Positions 1 through 7,012 of a stretch of DNA of 17,466 nt are shown here, one piece after another (the stretch's first letter is position 1; each line of letters opens with the position of its first letter). The DNA comes from an uncultured Bacteriovorax sp. (GTDB lineage: Bacteria; Bdellovibrionota; Bacteriovoracia; Bacteriovoracales; Bacteriovoracaceae): the NCBI GenBank assembly GCA_946482295.1, contig CAMLRB010000056.1:1-17466 (forward strand), in the 5' to 3' direction. A model generated the notes under the pieces. It worked only from the letters and a program-made list of their open reading frames with translations. It made no database searches and was not told the DNA's origin. Position numbers and translations under genes: made by a program.

Positions 1-1433
1 GACATGATGATTTGTCATTTGCCCGCCTGAAAACAACTTCACAAATGATTCATAACTTGCAGGATTATTTGTTCCAGGGTCTTTGTCCATTTTAAATTGA
101 GTGAGGGCCAGTTCAAAAGGAAGTTGAAGTGTTTCTTTCGTTACTTCGATAACAACTTTTTTTCCTTCAATGATCAAGCTTAGTGGAGAATAATTGCTCA
201 CCCAATACTCTTTTCCAAGAATTTCCAAACGAACGGCGCGAAGATCACCTTTGATTAGGGATCCGTTTTTTTGAATGGGAATCGTCGCTTCAGGTAAATT
301 AAATGGAACCAGTCTGTCTTGATGATCAATCAAAGCAATTTCAGCACCCATCCAAGGGAGTGCTACTGTTTTTCCTTTTAGGTCGATATTTTGAACTAAC
401 CATTTTTTGTCGTCTTTAGAAAAGAAAGCAAGTTGTTTTCCAAAAAGAAAGAGAGATGGTTTCTCTTCAAAGATTTTTTTTGAAAGAGCTCTCACAATTG
501 ATTTCGAGTTCACTTGAAAGTTAGTGTCCATAGGAAACGGAGAAAAGTCAGGGAAAAAAGTCAGTAATTCATTTTGGTCTTTCACAACGACAAAACGGTT
601 TTTCGCACTTGTCGACTTGACGGGGAAATTCTTTTCTTCAGGAGTAAAACATTCTGAAGTTACCGAGTTCCAGATAATAATCCCCGATGGATTTTCCTTT
701 GAAAAGCAGCTCGCAAGATTAGCGGGCATATAGTTGAAGCTCAGAGGTCCCATTGATTGAGTAGATTGAAAATCATTACTCGCTTCAGGGTGAAGTGTGA
801 GTGTGAGATTTTCTTCTGCGAACGGGTTTTTAAAGTAATAGGTTGAAGAATGAATTGGGGCAGTTTCTGGATAATTGTTAATGGCATCCGTCCACGTAAA
901 ACGTCCTTCTGCAAATGGAATATACTCAATGATCTTGATGTTTCCATATTGTTCATCAAGCTTAGTTGTGAATGCGGTGAATGGAAGTTCCGACGTCACT
1001 TGTTTCCCTTCTTCCGGGTAAGTGAATTTCAAAACGTCTTTACTTAAAATAACCTGTCGATTGGGTTCATTTGGATTGAGAAGAAGTGAGCCGTCGACAC
1101 CAGCAATATAAGTAATCATTGATCCTACACCAATGATAACGAGACCAGCATGGACTGTATAAAAGCCATAAAGCCTTTTTTTAGGTGGCAATCTTAAATA
1201 AGCGGCAAAAATAATAGAGAGGAGCATGCCGAACTGAATGAGCATGAATGGCAAAGTCTTATAGACAGTACGATTCGCAAAATCAGTTCCGTAATATGAT
1301 TCCAGAAATGTTCCAGCAATCATAGCAATGGAGAAAAGAAGAATGATGAAAACGGCGAATTTTAAACTACCTAATTGCTTTTCTATCTGAGTACCGACTT
1401 TGGACCAATCGATTTTAGAGGGGGTTTTCACTC
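1..1433 (-). CDS. ResB-like cytochrome c biogenesis protein (partial, apparent frameshift near start)
   Basis: The minus strand is open from about 1380 down to position 1, so the C-terminus lies outside the window. The product has three hydrophobic segments near its start: one in the FAVFIILLF region, one in the MLIQFGMLLSIIFAAY region, and one with a conserved-looking histidine in VHAGLVIIGVGSMITY. A long soluble domain follows. This is the layout of ResB/Ccs1, the membrane partner of CcsA that delivers haem to apocytochromes in system II maturation; I infer the same role here. The best start is a GTG at 1431-1433, preceded by an AAGGA ribosome-binding site and giving the plausible N-terminus MKTPSKIDWSKVGTQIEK. 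That frame hits TAG at 1371-1373. The ResB body continues in the -1 frame, and the change falls at a run of six A (1379-1384). Read strictly in the body frame, the only upstream start is a poor TTG at 1408-1410. The DUF1624 gene lies 74 bp upstream on the same strand. Confidence 0.75.
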
Positions 1434-1507
1434 ACGTACTTCCTTCTACATATCTTTATATACGTTATTGTCATGTTGAGGTCTTTTTATAGCACAGCAG
1501 ACATGAG

Positions 1508-2209
1508 CTAGGAATGAATAAGTTGTGTTCCGAGGGCCACTAACCCAAAGAGAATCGGCTGATGAATTAAATAAATGATGAGTGAATGTTGACCTAAAAA
1601 TTTTAGGCACCTGACAGGAGTACTTAACTTCACAGGTGACAGAAAAAATTTTTGGTGCAGACCTTTGTGCACGGCAAATATACCTAAGAGACTCGCCCCC
1701 ATCCAAGGAAAAGGTGAGATGTAGTCCCACGAGGGATGAGAAAGTTGAAACCAAGGTAAATTAAAGTCGAAGGCGATAGAGGGGATAAAGAGAAGCAAGG
1801 CCACTATTAAACTTAAATAAGGTCGATTAAGAAAAAAAAGCGAGATGACAGAAACGACGGCAATGGCGTGCAGAGTGCCAAAATAAATCCAATAATCAGG
1901 AAAGAGGAAGTATGTCGTCACGCTTATGACAAGGGCCCAAAAGATGAGGAGCCCGAGACGTTTAAGAAATTTTTTCCAATGAATTTTTTCAGAGTGGGCG
2001 ATCTTGAGAGACATTCCTGTTGCGAATAAAAAGAGAAAGACGATGAGGCGTGGAAAAAAATACCAAAATGGATGATGTAGGATATCAAAGATGACGACAC
2101 GAAAATAATTGAGATCGAATGAAAAATGAAAAATGATCATGAGAACGACAGTGAAGCCGCGAAGAACGTCGATGAGTAAAAAACGAGAATTTTGTTTAAT
2201 TGTCTCCAT
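1508..2209 (-). CDS. DUF1624 / YeiB-like multi-pass membrane acyltransferase
   Basis: This 233-residue, strongly hydrophobic protein matches the DUF1624 family (heparan-alpha-glucosaminide N-acetyltransferase catalytic-like, YeiB-related). Visible family motifs, in order, are: IDVLRGFTVVLMIIFHFSFD at the N-terminus, FATGMSL around residue 65, YFGTLHAIAV around 110, PFPWMGASLLGIF around 170, and LGQHSLIIYLIHQPIL near the C-terminus. About seven membrane segments can be drawn. Family members are thought to move acyl groups across or within the cytoplasmic membrane; the substrate here is unknown. The start ATG lies 20 bp from the divergent acylase start and shows no Shine-Dalgarno sequence. The ResB-like gene follows on the same strand, so the two may be co-transcribed, although a functional link is not evident. 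The family call is firm; the reaction is inferred. Confidence 0.82.
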   Translation of the reverse strand: METIKQNSRFLLIDVLRGFTVVLMIIFHFSFDLNYFRVVIFDILHHPFWYFFPRLIVFLFLFATGMSLKIAHSEKIHWKKFLKRLGLLIFWALVISVTTYFLFPDYWIYFGTLHAIAVVSVISLFFLNRPYLSLIVALLLFIPSIAFDFNLPWFQLSHPSWDYISPFPWMGASLLGIFAVHKGLHQKFFLSPVKLSTPVRCLKFLGQHSLIIYLIHQPILFGLVALGTQLIHS

Positions 2210-2229
2210 GATTATGCTTAGATTATTTC

Positions 2230-4617
2230 ATGAATAAGCGTCTGCATCACTTAAAAAAAGCACTCACATTCTCTTTTTTTAGTCTCCTCATTCTTCTCGT
2301 ATTGATCGCCGGAGGTGGTTACGTTTTTTTTAAGTCGCGCGTACCAAAGTTGAGTGGTCAGTTTGCTCTAAAGGGCCTAGATTCTGAAGTAAAAGTTATT
2401 CGCGACTCTTTTGGTATCCCTCATATTGAAGCTCAAACCAATGCTGATGCATATCGTGTTTTAGGTTACATCATTGCAAGTGAACGACTTTTTCAAATGG
2501 AAATGCAACGACGCATGGCCAGTGGAGAGCTCTCAGAAGTTTTTGGTGATAAAACTCTAGAGGTCGATAAACTCTTTCGCACATTAGGTGTTAAGTTTTA
2601 CTCTGACAAACAGGTCTCTGAGCGTTTGAAAAATAAACTTTTTCATCCTGAAATGATTAAAGAAGCAGAAGCCTTTTTTGATGGTGTTAATCAATTTCAA
2701 GAAGAAGGTCCGTTACCTGTCGAGTTTAAAATTCTAGGATTGAAACCGAGACCATTTAGTCTTGCAGATGCTCAGGCCTTCATTGGTGTGATGGCCTACA
2801 GTTTCGGAACGGCCACTTTTCAAGACCCCCTTTTTACTAAAATGAGAAATCGTTTAGGTAGTGATTTGATCGATGAGTTGCGAACCGGTAATGAGGAAGA
2901 AGACAGTAGTGAAACACGCACAGTGTTTCACAATATCCAAAATATACATGACTCACTTGAATCTTTACAAGGGGCCTTCACGCTTTTTGAGGGATCAAAT
3001 GGATGGGTAGTTTCAGGTGAACGTTCTGAATCAGGTTTTCCTTTACTCGCAAGTGATCCGCATATTTCTTATTCTCATCCAGGTGTTTGGTTTGAGGCAC
3101 ACATCAAAACTCCTACGTTCGAAAATTATGGACATTATTTATCCATCGTTCCTTTTGCCGTTCAAGGACACAATCGGGACAAAGGTTGGGGGTTCACGAT
3201 GAGCCTGACCGACGATATGGATTTATATGCAGAAAAGGTCGATTGGACGAATCGAACTTACAGTTTCAAAGGCCAGTCATTTCCACTTGACCGAAGAAAA
3301 GAAGTCATCAAAGTCAAAGGACAAAAAGACGTTGAGATCATAGTCCACACTACAGGGCACGGCCCACTTCTGAAAAATGGAATTCTCGACGGAGATGTTG
3401 CGCTTAAATGGTCTTATTTAGACAGTTTTAAAACATCTGCCAAAGATCTTGTGAGTGTGCTTTACGGAATTGGTCAGGCAAGAACAATGAGCGAAATGAA
3501 AGAGGCGATTGCTGACGGAAAAGCTCCTGGTCTTAATATCCTTTACGCTGACAAAAAAAATATTGGTTGGTGGATGTTTGGGGATGTAGTTATCAGAAAA
3601 AAGGGACTCAAATCTGACTTTATTCTTGATGGAGCAAGTGGGGATGATGAGCCTTTGGGGCTTATGAAATTTGAGGATAAACCTCATCTGGAAAATCCAC
3701 CCGAGGGAATTATCGTTTCAGCGAATTCACGACCTGAAGCTTTTCCTAGTGACCAGCGTGGTGATTTCCAGCCAGATTATCGTTATGCAACCATTAAGCA
3801 AATACTCGCTCAAAAAAATAAATGGACGTTGGATGAATTTAAAATGATTCAGCCGCTCAGTATGAATTTTGAAAACAAAGTCATTCTCAGTGAATTACTC
3901 AATCTCACGGCGGGTCAATCATTCTGGAAAGAAAAAGGATTTGAGTCGTATCTTGATGACTTAAAAAACTGGGATTTCGAATCCAAGTCGGAAAGTAGAT
4001 CGGCACTTCTTTATTATTCTTGGTGCGCAGAGATTAACAAGCTCATACTTCAAGCTCTGACTGAAGAGGAGTATCAACTTTACACAAAAACGGCGAATGA
4101 TTCCTATCTTCTTCGTCGCATCCTCTTCGATAAAAGTTCTCGTTGGTGGAATAATCGCGAACCTGAACTATTGCTCACTGAGGCGTTTGAACATTCCATC
4201 AATAGGCTTAAAAAAGATTTAGGAAATGATTCGAGCAAATGGAAATGGGGAGCACTTCACTCACTGGAGTTTGTTCATCCAATAGGCCGTGTGCCGCCGT
4301 TTAATTATCTTTTTAATTTGGGACCCTATCCTTTAGGAGGGGCCACTCAAGAAATTAATAATCAACGATACGTTGGTCTGAATTTTTCTATTAAAACTGG
4401 ACCTTCGACACGACGATTAATCGATTTTTCTCATCCTGAAAAGGCCTTAGGAATTCTTCCAACAGGAAATTCAGGGCATCTTTTATCGCCCCATTATAAA
4501 GATCAGCTAGAAAGCTTTTTAAAGGGCGATTATCGTGCAGAGTGGTTGGATGCCCAGGACTACACACGTGATTTAGACATTCAGGAGCGCACTTTGTTGT
4601 TTATTCCTGCAAAATAA
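2230..4617 (+). CDS. Penicillin acylase family N-terminal nucleophile hydrolase, membrane anchored
   Basis: A 795-residue penicillin amidase family protein. Residues 13-33 form a single hydrophobic segment (signal anchor or uncleaved signal), placing the enzyme in the periplasm. The alpha-chain region carries VKVIRDSFGIPHIEA and ASERLFQMEMQRR, typical of the family. The autoprocessing site is GSNGW, with the predicted nucleophile Ser256 becoming the first residue of a beta chain of about 540 residues; SDPH (275-278) follows. The block GHNRDKGWGFTMSLTDDMD and Asn499 in SANSRP (about beta position 244, close to the oxyanion Asn of penicillin G acylase) are also present, so the catalytic set looks intact. 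Family members cleave amides such as beta-lactam side chains or acyl-homoserine lactones; the substrate here cannot be read from sequence. The 3' end overlaps the convergent thiamine-pyrophosphokinase-like gene by 17 bp. No Shine-Dalgarno is visible before the ATG. Confidence 0.92.
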   Translation: MNKRLHHLKKALTFSFFSLLILLVLIAGGGYVFFKSRVPKLSGQFALKGLDSEVKVIRDSFGIPHIEAQTNADAYRVLGYIIASERLFQMEMQRRMASGELSEVFGDKTLEVDKLFRTLGVKFYSDKQVSERLKNKLFHPEMIKEAEAFFDGVNQFQEEGPLPVEFKILGLKPRPFSLADAQAFIGVMAYSFGTATFQDPLFTKMRNRLGSDLIDELRTGNEEEDSSETRTVFHNIQNIHDSLESLQGAFTLFEGSNGWVVSGERSESGFPLLASDPHISYSHPGVWFEAHIKTPTFENYGHYLSIVPFAVQGHNRDKGWGFTMSLTDDMDLYAEKVDWTNRTYSFKGQSFPLDRRKEVIKVKGQKDVEIIVHTTGHGPLLKNGILDGDVALKWSYLDSFKTSAKDLVSVLYGIGQARTMSEMKEAIADGKAPGLNILYADKKNIGWWMFGDVVIRKKGLKSDFILDGASGDDEPLGLMKFEDKPHLENPPEGIIVSANSRPEAFPSDQRGDFQPDYRYATIKQILAQKNKWTLDEFKMIQPLSMNFENKVILSELLNLTAGQSFWKEKGFESYLDDLKNWDFESKSESRSALLYYSWCAEINKLILQALTEEEYQLYTKTANDSYLLRRILFDKSSRWWNNREPELLLTEAFEHSINRLKKDLGNDSSKWKWGALHSLEFVHPIGRVPPFNYLFNLGPYPLGGATQEINNQRYVGLNFSIKTGPSTRRLIDFSHPEKALGILPTGNSGHLLSPHYKDQLESFLKGDYRAEWLDAQDYTRDLDIQERTLLFIPAK

Positions 4618-5260
4618 AAGCAGTTGTTTCACAGGTAAAAAGAATTCTACCTTCCCCAACATTACTGAGCCCACGGCTTGAAAGCGGGTCGATGAAACTT
4701 TTTGCAAGGGGATATCGACATTGCCCTTTTATGCTCAATTTCTGTCGCTCTAAAGTAAGCACACTAAATGTTCCGTAGATTACTTTTTGTAAAGGGCCTT
4801 TTTTAAAGAGCGTCACACAATCATCAAGCGTGATTTCAATCAGTGTTTTGCGTTTTGATTTTTTTAAAAAGCGATCAAATTCACCTAGGTTTATAAGTAG
4901 ATGATCAAGCCTTCCGTTCTTTCCAAGCAATCCGAGGCCCTTAAGAGATAGAATCTTTTTTCCGTTCATATTTATGAGATCAAGCGCAAAGGCCAAATCA
5001 GAACAGTTTTGGCCTACTTTCAAAATGTCCATAGGGAGCTCACCGCTGTCGTTATCACCAACAATGAGTGAAGCCGGAGAGTGGGCGAGTTCCTTTTCAA
5101 TTCTTTTTTTGTGTTTGGCCCCCCCATCGATGTAAATGATTAATGAAGACCCTTCATTTTTTTTCCATACTTTTTTCAATGAACTCATTGGAAAAGGCAT
5201 CGGACCCACGAGATAAATGTGTTGAGCTTGCAATATTAAGTTTAGAAGATTAGATTTCAT
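4601..5260 (-). CDS. Thiamine pyrophosphokinase-like protein
   Basis: A 219-residue protein with the ordered motifs of thiamine pyrophosphokinase, which transfers pyrophosphate from ATP to thiamine to make the cofactor TPP. DGGA (45-48) and GDNDS (68-72, family GDxDS) match the nucleotide and metal site. CSDLAFAL (86-93) corresponds to the family (K/Q)xxTDxxxAL block. GRLDHLLINL starts at 116, and SSRGLSN (194-200) matches the C-terminal thiamine-binding S..GLSN element. Length is normal for the family. In the second block the family threonine is replaced by Ser87 while Asp88 is kept. The protein is presumably cytoplasmic. The start codon (5258-5260) overlaps the start of the divergent gene at 5259, and no Shine-Dalgarno is evident. 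The 3' end overlaps the acylase gene. Activity is inferred; a related nucleotide pyrophosphate-transferring role is possible because overall motif quality is moderate. Confidence 0.72.
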   Translation of the reverse strand: MKSNLLNLILQAQHIYLVGPMPFPMSSLKKVWKKNEGSSLIIYIDGGAKHKKRIEKELAHSPASLIVGDNDSGELPMDILKVGQNCSDLAFALDLINMNGKKILSLKGLGLLGKNGRLDHLLINLGEFDRFLKKSKRKTLIEITLDDCVTLFKKGPLQKVIYGTFSVLTLERQKLSIKGQCRYPLAKSFIDPLSSRGLSNVGEGRILFTCETTAFILQE

Positions 5261-5882
5261 GCAATATTGTCATAGACGTTTACGAACATTCAGGCAAATT
5301 TTGAAAAACGATCAAATCTCAAAAAGAGTTCAATCCTACCTCCAATCACCTCGAAGTGACAAAGAATTGACACTTGCTTTCAAAAATGAAAACACAGTTG
5401 GCGAGATTGGACACTCCTTTTTTATCACTGTCCTTCTCGATCTCATGAAGGGTAGATCTGCCCCATTTCTTCTTTCGTTAAACTTCCGTGAAATTGAAAA
5501 CTTTCTTCGCGATTCGAACGCCACGCCGGCCTTTACAGGTTCAACCGAAGAATTACTCCTGCTCGAAAAGCTTTTCATTGAAGTGAAATGGCAATTTTTG
5601 GCCAATATTTTTTTACAAACAGTACATGTTGATCAGCCAGGATCAACATGGGAATCGCTAACTCTAGCACGAAAAAATGCTTACTCCGCCGAATGGGTGA
5701 AGGAGATAGAGAAGTTTTTGGGAGACGACTGGGCGGTAAAATTTGTCTTTATCGACGGTGAAACGCTTACGCTTAAAACACTCAATGGAAAATGGAGTGA
5801 TGAGGCCCTTCAAAACTTCTTCGGCAGAATATGGAATGTGTTCTCTAAGCAGGAGTCGATCAAAGTGGTTGCCGTCAGCTAA
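5259..5882 (+). CDS. Hypothetical protein, family not recognised
   Basis: A 207-residue soluble protein with no signal peptide and no membrane segment. I do not recognise a family. The first 60 residues are basic and helical (RRLRTFRQILKNDQISKRV). A central stretch with VGEIGHSFFITVLLDLMKGR and FREIENFLRD looks like a compact alpha/beta domain. It is faintly reminiscent of the IscU/NifU scaffold fold, but the cluster-binding cysteines are absent: the only Cys is residue 4. The C-terminal third (VKFVFIDGETLTLKTLNGKW to the end) looks like another small alpha/beta unit. The ATG overlaps the start codon of the opposite-strand gene within CATG; a weak AGAAG lies about 11 bp upstream. No other good start exists near the N-terminus. 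The cytochrome c gene follows after 62 bp. Confidence 0.6.
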   Translation: MQYCHRRLRTFRQILKNDQISKRVQSYLQSPRSDKELTLAFKNENTVGEIGHSFFITVLLDLMKGRSAPFLLSLNFREIENFLRDSNATPAFTGSTEELLLLEKLFIEVKWQFLANIFLQTVHVDQPGSTWESLTLARKNAYSAEWVKEIEKFLGDDWAVKFVFIDGETLTLKTLNGKWSDEALQNFFGRIWNVFSKQESIKVVAVS

Positions 5883-5944
5883 GTTCTTAGAGTAAAATGA
5901 AAAGGATTTTCGCTTTTCACCACTTCATTTAAAAAGGAACTGAC

Positions 5945-6253
5945 ATGAAAAATACAATCGCTCTTTTCTCTTCTCTAGTTGTTTTATCTTCTCTAAACTC
6001 ACAAGTTTTTGCTCAAGATGCTGCGAAAGGTGGGACTTTGTACGCTCAATGTATTTCTTGTCACGGGGAAAAAGGCGAGGGAAATGCGGCCCAAAAAGCC
6101 CCAAAACTTTCAGGTCAGCACGACTGGTACATCGTAAAACAACTCTCTGAAGCCAAATCTGGCGTTCGTAAAAGCCCTGTCATGGCGTCTTATGCAGGTA
6201 AACTCTCTGAGCAGGATATGAAAGATCTTGCTGCCTACATCGCTAAACTTTAA
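5945..6253 (+). CDS. Small periplasmic class I cytochrome c
   Basis: A 102-residue monohaem cytochrome c. Residues 1-23 form a signal peptide with predicted cleavage after VFA. The haem attachment motif CISCH is at 36-40, and Met80 in SPVMASYAGKLS is the likely sixth ligand. The C-terminal helix MKDLAAYIAKL is typical of the c553/c5-like class I family. The role would be periplasmic electron transfer between respiratory complexes; the redox partner is unknown. A clear AAGGA lies about 6 bp upstream of the ATG. The presence of a c-type cytochrome agrees with the ResB-like maturation protein at the left edge, although the two genes are not linked in an operon. The GNAT gene starts 43 bp downstream with no terminator between them, so co-transcription is possible. 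Confidence 0.92.
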   Translation: MKNTIALFSSLVVLSSLNSQVFAQDAAKGGTLYAQCISCHGEKGEGNAAQKAPKLSGQHDWYIVKQLSEAKSGVRKSPVMASYAGKLSEQDMKDLAAYIAKL

Positions 6254-6296
6254 TCGTTAATTCATCTCATTTATAAGCTTCAAGCAAAGGATTGCC

Positions 6297-6740
6297 ATGA
6301 AACTGAACTTTAAAAAGGCCAAAACCGAAAAAGACGTGCAGTCGATCTACGACTACAATATTGATGCGTTCTCGGATTCTCCTGATTTCAAATGGACGTT
6401 GGAAGAAATTAAAAAAGAAGTCAGTGAAGGGTGGGAACTTTATTCCCTTATGCACGAAAATGAAATCGTCGCTGCAGTCTTCTATAAAGTTGAAGATGAT
6501 TCTCTTCTCACTAAGAACACCGCTATAAAGATAGATCATCAAGGGGCAGGCCTTTCTCACTCCATCAAGGAATTCTTCGAAAAAGTCGCTCGTGAAAAGA
6601 AATTAAAGCGTATTTACCACTACTGTCGCATTGATAATTTCAGAATGTACTCGCTTAATGAAAGCCACCAATACAAGAAAACACCTAGGAAAATTGGTCC
6701 AGAAGGACACATCGTCGAGTGGATGAAAGTCTTAAAATAG
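6297..6740 (+). CDS. GNAT family N-acetyltransferase
   Basis: A 147-residue protein with the GNAT fold order. There is an N-terminal strand-helix (FKKAKTEKDVQSIYDYNIDAF), a central beta pair (ELYSLMHENEIVAAVFYKV), and the acetyl-CoA pyrophosphate-binding motif A, IKIDHQGAGLSHSIKEFF (residues 78-94, with QGAGLS standing in for the usual R/QxxGxG/A). The C-terminal segment holds RIDNFRMYSLNESHQYKKT, matching the N...A...Y.k.GF region in modified form. It would transfer an acetyl group from acetyl-CoA to an amine; the substrate cannot be predicted. AAAGGA lies 6 bp before the ATG, giving a confident start. The gene sits 43 bp after the cytochrome c gene. A strong inverted repeat lies just after its stop codon. 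Confidence 0.8.
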   Translation: MKLNFKKAKTEKDVQSIYDYNIDAFSDSPDFKWTLEEIKKEVSEGWELYSLMHENEIVAAVFYKVEDDSLLTKNTAIKIDHQGAGLSHSIKEFFEKVAREKKLKRIYHYCRIDNFRMYSLNESHQYKKTPRKIGPEGHIVEWMKVLK

Positions 6741-6752
6741 AGGTGGCCAGAA

Positions 6753-6788
6753 GGGAGTCCCTAGGGACTTCCTAGGAGACTCCCTAGG
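6753..6788. repeat. Palindrome cluster with three CCTAGG sites and a long stem-loop
   Basis: Directly after the GNAT stop codon the DNA can form a stem of GGGAGTC plus CCTAGG (6753-6765) with CCTAGG, a one-base bulge, and GACTCCC (6771-6784), around a 5-base loop. CCTAGG occurs at 6760, 6771 and 6783, i.e. spaced 11 and 12 bp. A 14 bp perfect palindrome AGTCCCTAGGGACT lies inside. There is no T-run on the plus-strand 3' side, so it is not a standard intrinsic terminator. It may be an RNA-processing or rho-independent-like 3' structure for the GNAT mRNA, or a protein-binding site. Confidence 0.75.
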
Positions 6789-6829
6789 AGGCTCCAATGA
6801 AAAAAAAGTAAAAAAAATGTTTTTTACTA

Positions 6830-6859
6830 TAGACATGATGAAAATTTTCAAGCAATAAT
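6830..6859 (+). promoter_or_regulatory. Candidate sigma70-type promoter for the SWIB gene
   Basis: TAGACA at 6830-6835 (5 of 6 to TTGACA) is followed after 18 bp by AATAAT at 6854-6859 (5 of 6 to TATAAT). Transcription would start near 6866 and leave a leader of about 146 bases before the SWIB gene. The position fits the long non-coding stretch, but AT-rich DNA gives chance matches easily. Confidence 0.45.
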
Positions 6860-6871
6860 TTATCTATAGGA

Positions 6872-6993
6872 CAATTTCTCGAGGGAAAAACACAAAAAAG
6901 TTGAAATCTCCCTGGGAAAATTGAACTGAAAAGAAAAAATTAACAACGTTCTTTTTCATTAATAACTTTAGACACGAACAACAACCTGTCTAA
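6872..6993 (+). promoter_or_regulatory. Structured 5' leader with three predicted hairpins upstream of the SWIB gene
   Basis: Three consecutive stems can be drawn in the predicted leader. Stem 1 pairs CAATTT/CTC/AGGGA (6872-6886) with TCCCT/GGG/AAATTG (6909-6923): 14 pairs, including one G-U, with two single-base bulges. Stem 2 pairs TGAAAA+GAA (6927-6935) with TTC+TTTTCA (6949-6958) with one bulge. Stem 3 pairs TTAGACA (6968-6974) with TGTCTAA (6987-6993), immediately before the GGAGG ribosome-binding site at 7000-7004. Pairings were drawn by hand. They match no riboswitch class I recognise. Confidence 0.45.
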
Positions 6994-7012
6994 TTTAACG
7001 GAGGATTCTCGA

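Noticed and set aside
1446..1754. 102-residue minus-strand reading frame overlapping the DUF1624 gene
   Set aside because: It lies in another frame of the DUF1624 gene's 3' half, which has clear family motifs; the product resembles nothing known.
5898..5919. Hairpin TGAAAAG/CTTTTCA between the unknown gene and cytochrome c
   Set aside because: It is short and AT-rich, with no T-run on the plus strand; it could be chance in a low G+C spacer.
6809..6830. A/T-only hairpin AGTAAAAAA-AATG-TTTTTTACT as a terminator
   Set aside because: The stem has almost no G-C pairs and no T-run follows on the plus strand. A T-run follows it on the minus strand, but no minus-strand gene needs a terminator there.
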